Assembly: GCA_049999765.1 (NCBI GenBank)
Contig: JBNGIQ010009228.1
Coordinates: 96,521 to 160,520 of the forward strand
Reading direction: 5' to 3'
Length of the DNA: 64,000 bases
DNA from: Phaeoceros laevis
Taxonomy: Eukaryota > Anthocerotophyta > Anthocerotopsida > Notothyladales
The notes under the pieces are model-generated. The model made no database searches, was not told where the DNA came from, and was given only the letters and a program-made list of their open reading frames with translations. The number at the start of each line of letters is the position of its first letter. The stretch's first letter is position 1. Below are positions 35,085 to 48,200 of this stretch, piece by piece. Position numbers and translations under genes: made by a program.

Positions 35085-35522
35085 TCGTGTGAAATTGACG
35101 TGGAGTGTTGACATGATTGCTCGATTGTTGTGGCTACACATGTCTGTGGACAAGGCATACGCAGATGAATAATGACGACACAGGTTTTCCAGGACCGGGA
35201 CATCCTGTACACCGGACACACCAGTCTTCTGGCCAGGAATGCCCCCAATGATGTATATACACTTTGTAAATGACTATTGAGGTCGTGCCAAGATGTACAG
35301 TTTTGTCTGCAGTGAAGTTACAGGCATTTAGACGTGCTCACAGTAGGTGGAGTCGTGTAATACTGCCAATCGAATACTGGCTAAAGCATTTTCCCTGGTA
35401 TGTTATTGCAGAAAAGGGTAGACAAGAACAACTTTCGTTGTCCATAGAACTGAGAACTGAGCCCAATATGTGCTCATCCAAAACTTATTGTAGTAAGAAT
35501 TCTTCAGTGACAAAAGACCTGC
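35085..35522. other. 3' ends of convergent ATG18 and PDK genes
   Basis: The two genes converge here with 438 bp between stop codons. No other gene is seen. The 3' untranslated regions may overlap. Confidence 0.5.
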
Positions 35523-37141
35523 TCAAGGGAGCGGTTCTTGGACATTGCCCAAACGATTCAGGTGCAGGTACGCATCGGTGCCTGCACAGCCGTCCATGTG
35601 CATTAATTAGTAATTAAGTTGAACCCTCATCACGAACCAACCTAGCCAACCAATCACAAGCCAATCTGGGCACAAGGGGCTTACCATAACCCTCCATCGA
35701 GATGACCTGCAAATCTCCTCCAAAATATCTTGCGTACAGTCTGCTGATTGGTAAGCCATACCCGTACCCAGCCATAACATTTGGCATGTCCTGGAGCTGG
35801 CTTACCGACGTCTTGGCTGTGCTGTAGAGGTAGGTCCATATTTTTGGAAGACCACTACGCGGAATACCACCACCTTCATCGGAGATCTGAAATTTGGACC
35901 GTCAAGATTAATGAACAAAACCCTCAGATGTGCTTCAAAAACTTCCAAACCTACTCTGCTGCAAAAGCAACCTTGATAGTGACGTCCTCTAGGCCATCTG
36001 CAACAACAATCCGAATTGGCGGATAGTCGCGGTCATCATCCTGATACTTTTCTTGTACAGCACGCAACGAATTCTTCACAAGTTCGAACAACATCTGATG
36101 CAGATGTGTAGGTACATAGCTGCAGCAGTGCAAACACACATTACAACTTAGAATGTTACAACAAGCGAAGCAAAGAAGACCTGTTAGTGCAGAGCCTGTG
36201 ACTAGGCCATACATAACCAAAACTGCCTGTTAGAGACAGCAGACTCACGCAAATGTGAAGCTGGGGTCGCCAAATACATGCACTTCTGGAGCAGAACCGT
36301 ATGTCCGCATGCATGCTGATCGAGCATCATCAATAGCATTCTTGGCAATTTCCAGTGGCGAACAGTTTGTACAGATTAGACCAATATACCCTGCCGGTGG
36401 ATTTTGGTGATGCAAAGCAACATGTTGCCCTGTCATGCAGAAGACAGTGAGCTGCAAGAAGCTGAAACAGTGTGACAAAGTTCAGAGACAGGAATCCGAA
36501 ATGTAGACAAGGCATACACTGACCTATAAGCATCCGAATGCCGATGCGACTCATGTAGAACCGATCCAGAAACTGATGGATTTCGGGAAGCTCATTCAAC
36601 CCACGGCCCAGGTCTTCTTTCAGTTCCTGTACACCCATAGCCATCGTGGGCACCACGTTGTTGTGACGCATCTTTATTTGATGAATGAGGTCCGTGAATT
36701 TCAGCTCATCCGAAGCATCCTGAATTTCTGAGAAGTTCCGGAGGTCTTTGAAAGAATCCACGTACCAGTCTCTGACCTTCCAAAAACAGTGCAGTACAAC
36801 AGTCAGAATCCCATTCATTCCGCGACCCCATAGTCCTGCATACTTAGACCAATTCTTAGACCAGAACCCTTGAAAGCTGTTGGAGCAAATACCTTGAGCA
36901 CTGGCTGCTTCAGAGAGAGCCCCTTGGGCAAATTATCCAGCTCAGCTACCCGGTGAGCCAGCCGAACTGGGAGCTCCTTGTGCAGAAATTGTGCAGACAC
37001 CAGTAGATTTTTCTCCGTAGGATAGGACCCAAAATCCATCATATACTTGAGACTGACACCAGTCTGCCTCTTGAGACTGCATTTGAATATGTCGTCGAGA
37101 AGAGACCTAGCTACTGAGTCTGCAAGTCTCTTGGCTGCCAT
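35523..37141 (-). CDS. PDK: mitochondrial pyruvate dehydrogenase kinase
   Basis: Six exons on the minus strand, 37141-36893, 36776-36524, 36429-36249, 36119-35972, 35886-35685 and 35581-35523, give 363 aa, the usual plant PDK length. The N-terminal helical domain has TGVSLKYMMDFG, FLHKELPVRLAHR and LPEIHQFLDRFYMSRIGIRML. The GHKL-type ATP-binding domain shows the N box (HQMLFELVKNSLRAV), G1 box (ISDEGGGIP) and G2 box (YGYGLPISRLYARYFGGDL). The last exon ends LGNVQEPLP. The enzyme phosphorylates the E1-alpha subunit and switches off the mitochondrial pyruvate dehydrogenase complex. All splice phases agree and no defects were seen. Confidence 0.96.
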
Positions 37142-37847
37142 TTGGGAGTCTCACATTTGAGCTGACCCCCAAATCCCTTTGGGGGTGGTGCCCCAAGCTC
37201 GAGAGTCCGAATAAAACTGTGAAGACTTAAGGAAAGACCAATGACCGGCCGTGGAGCTCTCTCTCTACCCATCGATGGCAGGATGGGGAGAATGTCATTG
37301 CAAACCCTGCCGCATGACGCGTGTCGCTGTCTCCGCATTCACACCGATTCCGAAGGAAGTCACGTAAACGGACACAGGCTATACGTATTCTTACACATCA
37401 TCTTTCCTAAAATAGTGCAAGTACGTACAAGTTACCACCATCCGCTGGTATTTGTCCGGATGTAAAGCAATAAACACACACACACATACAGTGACGAGTA
37501 CCGAGTACGCTCCCTATGAATTGTGGCCATTGGAAACCTCGTTCTCAGTATTTCAGAATCTACACTGATCCAGATTCTACAGCAGCTGAATCTGGATTCG
37601 TGTCAAAATGTGCTAAAGTCAAGAATGTACGGGCATGGGAGCCTGCGTGCTTCAATTTTCAGACCATGTCTCAGCCATTCACCAGTTGGTGGCAGCAGGA
37701 AATAGCAGCTCATCACGTAGAGAAAAGAGAGACGGGGCAATAACAAGGAATGGTACAAGTGCGGCGAATTGCAAGGTCAGGATCTGAGCCTTGTTGATCT
37801 TGAGCCAGTTGCAGGTCTTCTTTGACCGCGGGTGGCTCAAGGGTTGG
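37142..37847. other. intergenic between PDK and the MDP1-like gene
   Basis: This holds the PDK upstream region and the MDP1-like 3' flank. A (CA)n stretch lies at about 37473-37487. No coding frame was recognised. Confidence 0.5.
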
Positions 37848-38588
<741 letters not shown>

Positions 38589-38806
38589 CGTGCTGAATTG
38601 CGTTGAGACTCTCGTAGAATAGCCTAGGAGAGGTGGTTTGGCTGATTCGAAGTGGAAAAATGCGCTGTAGCTTGTCTTCCAGATGCCAGCCTTCCAGTTC
38701 TGGTGAGAGAGTTTTTCTCCCTCCTTGACGTCTGTTTCAACCTTCAACCTTAGCCACAGACAACCCTGCCGTGGCCGGCAAGGAAGGCAGTACGTAGAGT
38801 TCGGCA

Positions 38807-39319
38807 ATGGCGACTCTGAGCTGGTCGGCAACAGCGGCGCCATTGCTGGGCCACGCACGCGGGCCTGCGCCACCGAGCCCCTCCCAGGGAGCATCTCGTG
38901 CGTGTGAGCATTCTTTCCCTATTGCGTGCACTCATATCCGCAGGCCTGGAAGGCAAAGAAGTAGTGTGGTACGATCACAGCCCTCTGCTGCTACTGATGA
39001 TACGAGAGTGAGCAACGAGGAAGATGCCGGTCCTGCTGCAGAGGTTGTGCCGGTGAAGGATTTCCCTCCTGGATCGTGCCAGGCCTGCGGGAAGGTGGAC
39101 AAGGTTGGAGGGTGCAATGGGGAGGGAAGGATTCAGGGAGGACTCGGAGCAGTTCCCGGGTTCGGTTGGTGGCCCATAAAAGCATACAGACCATGTCCTG
39201 CATTTGTTGAGGCGGGAGGAAGGTATCGGAGACAAGGGCAGAGTCTTGAGGAAGTTGCATTCGGCAGGAAGGGCAGGGGAGATGATTTTGACATTTCAGA
39301 CAGGATACAGGGACGTTGA
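38807..39319 (+). CDS. conserved probable plastid protein of unknown function
   Basis: A single-exon frame of 170 aa. The first 60 or so residues are rich in Ala, Ser and Arg with almost no acidic residues (MATLSWSATAAPLLGHARG), like a chloroplast transit peptide. The rest is compact and looks strongly conserved: CQACGKVDKVGGCNGEGR, then GAVPGFGWWPIKAYRPCPAF and GGRYRRQGQSLEEVAFGR. Several cysteines (CQAC, GGC, PCP) might bind metal. I have seen this wording in plant plastid-predicted proteins but cannot attach a function. It starts 218 bp from the MDP1-like gene in the opposite direction. Confidence 0.75.
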   Translation: MATLSWSATAAPLLGHARGPAPPSPSQGASRACEHSFPIACTHIRRPGRQRSSVVRSQPSAATDDTRVSNEEDAGPAAEVVPVKDFPPGSCQACGKVDKVGGCNGEGRIQGGLGAVPGFGWWPIKAYRPCPAFVEAGGRYRRQGQSLEEVAFGRKGRGDDFDISDRIQGR

Positions 39320-40243
39320 GTCCGTCCGTCACAGACATTGTGTGTGATGTTTGTGGTAGAATGAGAAATCATACCGCAACCTAGTCGCCATCTTGCAGGG
39401 CGTCTGGAGCGCATAGAATCATCCATCGACCGAGCTCTCGGTCGGCTGTCACTACTTTGATGATGACCGGGTTTGAATTTTTGGTGGAATCCAGAAATTC
39501 TTCGCCCTTGTGATTATGACCTTGTGGACTGTCAGAGCCGATTTTCCGTGTGGTGGTAGACTGGTGGTCTTATTCATAGAGTGCAAAGGCAGAGATTGTA
39601 CTTGGTCGGGTGGGTACAGTTGCCTTGTTCTTGGATTCAATGAGCTCCTTTTTGTTTCGGATTTCCTGGTCTCTCTTCCTTCCACAAAGCAAGATGGTTG
39701 CAAGTGAATGAGGGCACATTGGTTGGGTTTCCATTGTGTGCAACACAAAAGCAACATGCCAACCCTCACACTGTGATAGCTGGCATGCAAATTCTCAGAT
39801 TCAACATCCCTAGTGTCACTCAAGCCTTGAAAACCGCATGCAGGGTCCCAGACTTGTATGAGTGACCCCTTTTCGGCATGCGCTGTGACAAATTCATAAT
39901 CCTCGAATCCCTCCCTGTTGCTCAAAAGGAAGCTTGCCTCCAAACCTGTCATCAATGAAAAATTGCGCTCCCATGATCCTTACCTTTCTAGACATACGCT
40001 TCCCGCTCATCTTTGTCACAACCATATAAAAAACAACCTCGCTTGCACATGCCAGCTTTTTCTCACTCCAGCATAGACCATGACGTGTGCAGAGGCTGTT
40101 TTCACGACGGTAGTTGCTCCTCTCAGACTGTATCAAAGTTCGAGGTAAGGGACTTTGATCAGGAGAACTCGTAGAAGGTACTTCTGAATCAAAACTACTT
40201 CGTTGGGTGCTTCAAAAAGGGGTGGAGTACATTTCCCACCAGA
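39320..40243. other. intergenic, no recognised gene
   Basis: A minus-strand open frame of 167 codons (39452-39955) is present but resembles no family. This is mainly the 3' flanks of two convergent genes. Confidence 0.45.
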
Positions 40244-41233
40244 TTAAATGTCAACAGTGTGGAAGCCATTGTTGTCTTGGTAGCTGCTCTTAGCTTGTGC
40301 CTGTACCTCTTCCTCGTTGTCCTGCTCCTCCTCATCTTGCAGGACATAGTTGGGCGACGAAGACTGGTCAAAACTTCTTCGATGAGGATCGCTCAGCTCA
40401 AAAAGCTCCCTCGCTTCCTGTGGAACATTCTCTCGCAATGGCTCATAATCTCTAGGCCTGCTGAAAACCCTGCACAAAACTGCGTAGGCTGGGAGGGACA
40501 GGATCAACAGTCCCGCCAGCTGGAGGTTGAACTGCAAAGTGGCAATAGCTTTCCCTCTGTGCATCATTTCCATGGGGTCACAGGTGACACTGTAGTCCCC
40601 TTCACTTCTCTCGTCCAGCTCACACCCCCTGGGTATCCAGCTGGAGAAAAGGGAAGCAGCTATTTGAAAAAACCAAGTACCCTGCAAAATGAGGGCCAGG
40701 CTGCGTATGAGTGGCGGAGAGAATGACTTGGGGAACACTATTTCCAAGGCAGTCGCCGCTAGACACACTCCAATCGGCACCAACAAAAGGGAGTGGTACT
40801 GCTCCGCCAATCCAGCATCTGCTCCTTTGAAGTAGAAGAGCAGAAATTCTTCTGCAAAAGCACCGAGAGCCATCAGCTTCAGAACCGAGGGAGGGAGGGG
40901 CAGGAGATTCGTCCCCTCCGAGATGAGAGCTGCCAGTGCATATACTAGGAACACCGCAGCCACTGCAGCTCGCTCCAGACGAATTGCAGCCCCGGGGCTA
41001 TAGCCGTCCGTGTGGAGCTTGTAGACGGGAAGCAGGTTGCATATGATGTGCAGCGTGGCCAGGAAAGCAATAGCATACTTATCAACAAATCGCAAAGTCA
41101 GCTTCCCCAGCCGGTGCTCCAGATTCAACCTCTTCCCCCCGGACTTTCTGTGACTCCTGATCAGGGTGAAAGCCTGATACATCCCTACTCCGAAGAACCC
41201 GAGCCCAGCCAGCATCTGCCCCACCCAGCCCAT
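40244..41233 (-). CDS. DUF716 (TMEM45-like) membrane protein
   Basis: Single exon, 329 aa, starting at ATG 41233 (MGWVGQMLAGLGFFGVGMYQ); upstream in-frame codons lack an ATG. About seven hydrophobic segments are visible, for example GFFGVGMYQAFTL, YAIAFLATLHIICNLL, AAVAAVFLVYALAALI, LALILQGTWFFQIAASLF and LQLAGLLILSLPAYAVL. The order FAEEFLLFYFK, EQYHSLLLVPIGVC and LQGTWFFQIA is characteristic of DUF716. The C-terminal tail is acidic and glutamine-rich and probably cytosolic. Plant members include virus- and stress-induced proteins; the biochemical role is not established. Confidence 0.9.
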   Translation of the reverse strand: MGWVGQMLAGLGFFGVGMYQAFTLIRSHRKSGGKRLNLEHRLGKLTLRFVDKYAIAFLATLHIICNLLPVYKLHTDGYSPGAAIRLERAAVAAVFLVYALAALISEGTNLLPLPPSVLKLMALGAFAEEFLLFYFKGADAGLAEQYHSLLLVPIGVCLAATALEIVFPKSFSPPLIRSLALILQGTWFFQIAASLFSSWIPRGCELDERSEGDYSVTCDPMEMMHRGKAIATLQFNLQLAGLLILSLPAYAVLCRVFSRPRDYEPLRENVPQEARELFELSDPHRRSFDQSSSPNYVLQDEEEQDNEEEVQAQAKSSYQDNNGFHTVDI

Positions 41234-43687
41234 GCTGCCAGATCTCGCTTCTACCCTAACAGAGCCCCCACGTCCGCACAAGCTGTGGACCAGAAGCTGC
41301 TGCTTCCCTTCTGATGCAGATCTCTGGCTGGCAGCTCGACCCGGAGCTCAGAAACGCTGGCGCTCATTCAACTAAGCTGGAAATCCTCTGAGGAGGACGG
41401 TTGACACAGCAGAGTGTAGTAAGGTGCTGCAATGTCCACCTCCTGAGCACATGGTTTTGTAGATTTTGGAGCTCACTTCTTCAAGTTCACACGAGCTGGT
41501 GTCACCAGTGCTTAATGATGCATGCAGATGGCAGGAGAGTCATCTCTCTGTCCAAAGCTCTCCAACGCCCGTCCGGGGAAGTGAGATTTGGCAAACCTGA
41601 TCTGCGTGATGCAGGAGTTGTTCGTGCCGGCCGAGTGGACTAGTCACTATGTTGCATGGTGAAATAGAAACGCGTTTCGCCCGGGGATTGCGGCCGTTTC
41701 GTCTGAGTCGGTTTTCACTGTGTAGGAGCCTCGAAACGGCCTTCCTTAATCATCCATCTATATCAGGCAAACTCCTTGTATCTCGCTCTGGTAGAAAGGG
41801 ACTGCTGAGGGCTTCTTCTCGACGTTTTCCATAAACAGCTGACGTACGATGGGCTGCAACTGGTCTTACATGTGATTTTAGCGTATATCTCCCCTTTTTT
41901 CTTGCTGTTCTGGTGGCCTCGTGGCCTCGCTTTGCTGTTCCAAAATGCAGTTACAACATATATACATAATAGTAGAAAGGTCATGCTAGCCGACTCCACA
42001 TGGAAATCAAGCACGCGGACACATTGGTGACACATAGCCGACTCCATATGGAAATCAAGCACGCCGACACATTGGTGACACACTAGCACATCAAATGGCG
42101 GGGGTGTGCCTTCTCCTGGCATTAATAATGTGGGCTCTCCCACACATTGAAACTGCTCTGGTATCCTCCTTGCGCTCTGTCCTACGGTTTGTCTCTTCAC
42201 CTTTCTCCTAACCTTGTAACTCAACCCTTCCCGCTTGCAAAGAATATTGTACCTCTTATGGACAGAATATCTGTTATGTTATTGTCATTTTCACCATCCT
42301 GCTGTTGAAAGTACTTGTAGTATGAAACTCCTTTTGGTTGCTGCCTCCTTTGATGGTCCAAGTTGAATGATCACGAAAGAGTGAACTGGACATCTGTGAT
42401 CAATTTCGAATATTGGTCATGGGGGACCTCTCGCTATTCACTAATTCTGTTCAGTCTACTTCGGCGGGTGTCCTTGCTGACTTCCGAAACTCCATTCTTC
42501 GCTTCCTTGGCCCCAAGAGCCTTTGTTCGTCCGCTTTGGTTTGTCTGTCTCGTACCTCTTCAACAACTGACTGCATTTAGTGGGCGGTCACCCCAAGGGT
42601 TCGGTCGAGGGTTAACCTGGACTGTCATCCCCATGTGCCTTCGTCAGGTTAAGTGACCCAATTGCGGGCGTTCGTGTGCGGTACGTCTACACTTCGAGCT
42701 TCGAAATGCGGCGTATTGCTAGGCCCCTCCCCCCCTGCTTTTTGGGCTTTGCCTCATGCTTTCTTCAGCTGCTGACTCCTCTCAACAATTGCTGCGTCTG
42801 TGGGGTCTTCTTGGCCTCCTTGAAGTCTACTTTTCTTGATGGCCCTGGAGAGACAATTGCTTGCAGGCTTCCTCCAGGTGTCCATCCTTAGTATGTCCTC
42901 CTTTTAGCTGCCTTCCTCTCGATAGGCTACTAGTAGTCCACTTGGCTGGCCTCTGGGGATTGGGACTGTTCTCAATTCTTAATGCTAGTTGCTGCCCCTC
43001 TTGGTGGCCTTAGCAAAATTCGAGTTACTTTGGCTCTTTAGGTCCCCCTTTCGAGACTCTTAGCTCCACTTATTAGGCGTCACTTGACGTGGTCCCCCCA
43101 CTTAAAGCTAGATAGCCTACCATGGGCTCAACATGCCCTACACAGATTGTTGTTGGATGAACATACCAATAATGTCCACATGCAAGGCCTTTTGGATGAA
43201 CAGCCGAAAGTACGACAAAGTACAACAAAGTTGTTGTACTTACTGTGTGCCAGGGGCATCTTCGTTTGCGAGCTGAGAATAACAACAAGATGAACCAAGG
43301 CGATTCGAGGATCTGTTTCTCGGCAGGTGAAGAAATCAAGAAGGCCGAGCCGGCAGAAGGTCGCAGGTTCTCGAATATGTCCGCCGGGTTTGGCCCCCGA
43401 ATTGATGAGTTCCTCGGGAAGTGGGATGTTCCTCGTTCTGGTCGGAAGTGGTGCTTTTTCACTCTTGATCCACGCAGTACAAATGGCCAGAGGAAGTCCC
43501 GGCAGACATCACCAGTCCCTGAAAGTGACATCTCCTTTTGTCTCTCTCAAGCACCGGTTAGTCCATTCATCCTCGAGCACCAACGTGAGCGGCTCATTTA
43601 TCAGTCTCTTCCTTGTTTGTAAATTCGTCGTCCTCTGCCTGGCCCTTCATCCTGCGTTTGAATTTGTATGTTCCAGGATCAAGCAAA
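41234..43687. other. long intergenic stretch without a recognised gene
   Basis: It contains the 48-bp tandem repeat at 41991-42086 and otherwise only short open frames. I found no conserved protein and no RNA gene. The part from about 42370 to 43070 is C/T-rich on the plus strand and could be old mobile DNA, but no diagnostic domain or terminal repeat is visible. Confidence 0.45.
41991..42086. repeat. 48-bp tandem repeat, two copies
   Basis: A unit beginning CGACTCCA and containing TGGAAATCAAGCACGC occurs at 41991 and again at 42039, with a few mismatches. It has no coding context. Confidence 0.85.
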
Positions 43688-44587
43688 ATGACGTTGAAGG
43701 TGTATGGCATGGGCCCCTCCCCCTGCACGGGTCGGGTGATTGCTGCCATTTTCGAAAAGGAGGTGGACGATTGGGAGCTTGTGCCTGTGCACTTGCTGAC
43801 AGGGGAGCACAAGAAGCCGGAATTCGTCGCTAAGCAGGTGATTATGGTCACAAGTGTAGCTGGCCGCCTTCAAATTTTGCTCCAGACCGGAGAGTTATCT
43901 CTCAATTTGTGATGCTTGAAGTAACCTCATCTGACACAGTGCTTCCACATTACGATGCTCAGCCATTCGGTCAAGTCCCACTGCTGGAAGACGGAGATTT
44001 GACGCTTTTTGGTTAGTTCCTGCCAGTTCCATTTCCCTAATTGCTCCAATGAGGCTGGCAGCGTAGCTTATGTTTAATCACGACGGCAGCAAACAGTGAG
44101 CGTGGCCAACAATTGCTGTGTAAATCTGTGCGCAGAATCTAGAGCAATCAACAGGTACATTGTAAACAAGTTCGCAGACCAGGGCACGGACCTGCTGGGA
44201 AAGACAGTCAAGGACAAGGCGTTGGTCGAGCAGTGGCTGGAAGTGGAGGGCCAAAACTTCCATCCTCTCATTCACTCCATCGCCTTTCAGCTGGTGTTTT
44301 CCAAATGGCGGGGCTTGGAGACGGACCACGCAGTGGTGGCTGCGCAGGTGCCGAAGCTGGAAGCGGTGCTGGACGTGTATGAGGCTAGACTTGCTACCAG
44401 CAAGTACCTGGCGGGAGACTTCTTCAGCCTGGCAGATCTGTCTCACATTCCTTACCTCCACTACCTCGTAAATGTAGGTCAGTTCCCCGCTCCCGTGACC
44501 AGCAGGAAGCATGTGAACGCCTGGTTCCAGGACATCAGCTCCCGACCTGCTTGGACAAAGTATTTGGCGCTTATCTCAGCGCCTTGA
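43688..44587 (+). CDS. glutathione S-transferase, phi class
   Basis: Three exons, 43688-43837, 43963-44011 and 44136-44587, give 216 aa. The N-terminal thioredoxin-fold domain starts MTLKVYGMGPSPCTGRV; the Ser/Cys-Thr cluster before GRV is where phi GSTs carry the catalytic Ser. Next come GEHKKPEFVAKQ|PFGQVPLLEDGDLTLF|ESRAINRYI, which holds the glutathione-binding cis-Pro and the Glu-Ser pair. The helical domain has LAGDFFSLADLSHIPYLHYL and ends WFQDISSRPAWTKYLAL. The exon-intron phases and the ESRAI junction match the phi class. It would conjugate glutathione to xenobiotics or peroxides in the cytosol. The acceptor at 43962 was chosen because it restores the conserved AKQPFGQVP join. Confidence 0.93.
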
Positions 44588-45222
44588 AGGCACCCTCTTA
44601 GTGTGCAGGCTCTGCTGATACGGGCAGAAGCCTAAAAGCTTGTTGTTCTCTTGAAGGTCTCGCCTGGTCTGCATCATGGCTAATTGGTGCTTTGAGGCTG
44701 TAGCCAGAAGATGAGATCGTCAGACTGTTTTAAATATCAAGCCAGACGTTTGCGTATAAATTTGAAGCACGTGCTTTTTCCAACAATGCCCCCGGCATCG
44801 TTTTGCGAGTGAAAAACCGTATGTAGGTGTTCGACTTAAATGGGCGCCTGAGACCATTCTTCCTTGTGCTTTGGAATTCAAGGCGGCATAGATGTCTACC
44901 AGCTATCCCCCACGTGTTTTGATGGTTGGTCAAGATGACGTTCAAGGTGTTTGCCGTCTCAGGGAAAGTTCTTTCTGGCCTCATCGAGTAAGGAAGAAGA
45001 AAATCGGGAGCCGATGCATGTTAACCTGGTGGCATGGAAACGCTTGCAATGTGAAATTCAGGTTGAGCAGATGATCGGGGAAACTCTGTGCACAGTGGCT
45101 ATATGGCTTCCCAGCTCGAGCCCGTTCCTGGCTAGCTAGACTAGCGTCTCAAATTGCGCTTTTTCCCAAAGTTGCTCCACCCGGGGCGGCCGGCTGGCGC
45201 TGGTTGGGTCCGGCAGGACAGC
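44588..45222. other. intergenic, no gene seen
   Basis: This holds the GST 3' flank and the region upstream of the PPR-DYW gene. No conserved frame was recognised. Confidence 0.5.
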
Positions 45223-48200
45223 ATGTCGCTGTCCCTCCGCCGGCGACTACGAGTGCTTGTCCTCCTGCAAGGTGCAGCCTATAAGTCATTCTCCAGGTCA
45301 GCTTTTGCGGCAGCAGGGATTCTCAATGCATCTCCGGCTTTCCAGAAGAGCATTGCTACCGGTCGAGATGACAGACAGCCGGCGGTTCCATCTCTGCTAT
45401 CCCATCATGAATGCTGGGATATCTGGCAGGCAAACTGGGCTCCTATTGAGGGGATCTGTAATGAGGGAAAATACGAGGTAGGTACTGTGCTCCCCGGACT
45501 GCCTGTCAGCTTCATGATTGTCGAAATAAGGTGCGTGCTCTTGTACTTGTTGCGACTGAGGTTGTGGGTCTGTAGAAGGAGACAGTGAATATTGAAGAAA
45601 GTCTTCTGGAGCAGCCTTTTGAGAAGAGCCAGAGGTCGGAGTCTTTGTCAGATGCTGCTCCCCAGGAGTTTAGGGTTGTTAAGCTGAGACAGCCAGCCAA
45701 GATCAAGGTGAACGCAGGTAGAGGTGTTGTGGGGAAGCCGATCAGTTTGAGAAGCAAGGACCATGTGGTGTCTACGTGCAGCAAAATATGCGAGGAAGGA
45801 CAGTTGACTCTGGCTGTCGAGGCTTTGGCTCTGCTAGTCCATAGAGTATCTGTTGTTCCATATTCTCTCTTCTATAGTGTCCTGAAGAGGTGCATTTTGC
45901 AGAAGGATCTGGAACTTGGTAGACTTGTTCATGCTCTCACTACAGAAATGGGTTATGACTCAAATTCGTTCTTGGCCAATCACATCATTCGGATGTACGC
46001 TTCTCACGGGAAAGTGGAAGAAGCGATGCAGGTCTTTAGCAGAGTCACTGCTCCAGACACTTTTGTTTGGAATTCCATCATTTCAGCGTATGCCGACAAT
46101 GGAAAGTCCTCTCAGGCTATTGAGTTGTATAGGAAGATGCGCCAGACATTAGTGATGCCGAACAACTATGTGTTTGTGGCGACCCTCAAAGCCTGTGCTT
46201 GTGCAGCAGATTACGCTTTCGGCAAGGAGGTTCACGCTGATTTATTGGCAAGTGTGGACGAACCGGATGCTTTCGTTGGCAGCTGCCTGGTGGACATGTA
46301 TGCAAAATGCAGCAGGTTGGATGATGCTCGCAGAGTATTTGACACTTTCCCAATAAGGAACATTGTTACATGGACTGCGATGATATCAGGATATGCTGAT
46401 CATGGATTAGGGCAAGACGCTCTTGCCCTTTATGCAATCATGCTACAAGAGGGCCTCACACCAGATAAGCGCACATTCGCCTGCCTTCTGAAAGCTTGTG
46501 GCACTCCCAGAGACTTGCACCATGGGAGGCGAATTCATGCACAGATTCAGGAACAAGGACTAGAAGGCGATCCGGTTGTTAGCAGCAAGCTGATACTCAT
46601 GTACGCAAAATGTGGAAGTATGGAAGAGGCTCACACAGTACTTGACAAATCGTCCACCAGAGAGGTGCTGACATGGAATGCAATGTTAACAGGCTATCTT
46701 CAGCATGGGCTTTGTCAAGAAGCCATTGCTCTGTACATTAGAATGCAAAAGGAGGGCATCGTTGCGAATCGATCAACATTTGCTTGCCTCCTGCAAGCAT
46801 GTTCCGGCCTCGGAGCCTTGCATTTGGGAAAGGAGCTTCATGCAACTATTCAGGAACATGGTTTAGAAGGTGATGTCGTTATTGGAAACTCCCTTGTCAA
46901 CATGTATGCAAAATGTGGAGTCTTGGAGGATGCCCGCAAAGTATTCAACTCTATGTCCACAAGGGATGCAGCGACATGGACTGCTATGCTCACAGGATAT
47001 GCTCAGCATGGGCATAGTCAAGAAGCCCTCAATCTTTATGCTAGTATGCAAGAGGAGGCCACTGCCACATGTGATCATTTCACATTTGCCTGCCTGCTGA
47101 AAGCTTGTGCTGGCGTGAAAGCTCTACTGCAGGGGAAACAGCTTCATGCACAGATTCAAGAAAGAGGCCTTGAAACGGATGTGGTTATTGGCACTGCTCT
47201 GGTCGACATGTATGCAAAATGTGGGAGCTTTGAGGAGGCTCGCAGAGTGTTTGATAGCTTGCCCAAAAAGAATGTGGTTACATGGAATGCCATGATGGCA
47301 GGATACGTTCAGCATGAGTTCTGTCAGGAAGCTCTTTCTCTCTATGGAAGTATGCAAGAGGGCAGCCTGACTCTCGCCAATAATATAACATTTGTGTGCT
47401 TACTGCAAGCATGTGCAGGTATTGCAGCCTTGCATCAGGGTAAAAAACTCTACTCGGAGATTCTGAAACGAGGACTAGAAACAGATGTGGTTGTTGGCAC
47501 CAGCCTGGTGGACATGTTTGCAAAATGTGGGAGTTTAGAGGAAGCCCGCAGAGTGTTCGACAGGTTGTGTGAAAGGAATGTAGTGACATGGAATGCTCTG
47601 CTGAATGGCTATGCCCACCATAGTAACAGCCACATGGCAATTCAGTGTTTTGAAGAGATGCAGCGACAAGGAGTTGAGCCCGATGAAGCTACTTTCATTT
47701 CTCTGCTGGTGGCATGCTGTCATGAAGGGTTGGTGAATGAGGGGCGTTTGTACTTTAGAATGATGGAAGAGCGTGGCATTGCGGCCAGCTCGATCCATTA
47801 TAACTGCATGGTTGATCTTCTTGGCCGATCAGGTCAGCTCCATGAGGCAGAAAATATGTTGCGTGGGATGCCATTCCAGAAGGATGTTGTTGGCTGGACA
47901 TCTTTGCTGAACGCCTGCAAGATCCAAGGTGATGTAGAGCTCGCAAGGAGGTGTTTTGACCACCTAATTGAATTGGAACCGGACAATGCAGTTCCTTATG
48001 TGCTTATTGGGAATATCTATGCGAATGCTGGTAGGTGGAGCGATGTACATGATATAGAAACCTTGAGAAAGGCAGCAGGTGCTTGGAAGAAGCCTGCAAA
48101 GGCCTGCATTGAAGTGAAGAGCAGGGTGCATGAATTCACTGTGGGAGAAGAGAGAGCTGATATTTCTTCAAAGTTGAGGAGCACTAACTTGATGTTGAAG

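Noticed and set aside
35270-35617. Plus-strand frame of 115 codons
   Set aside because: It overlaps the PDK last exon in antisense and the 3' flanks; there is no family wording.
39452-39955. 167-codon minus-strand frame
   Set aside because: It has no recognisable motif and no supporting splice or neighbour context; left as unassigned.
45916-47946. Multiple small frames within the PPR-DYW gene, both strands
   Set aside because: They are shadows of the repeated PPR coding sequence.
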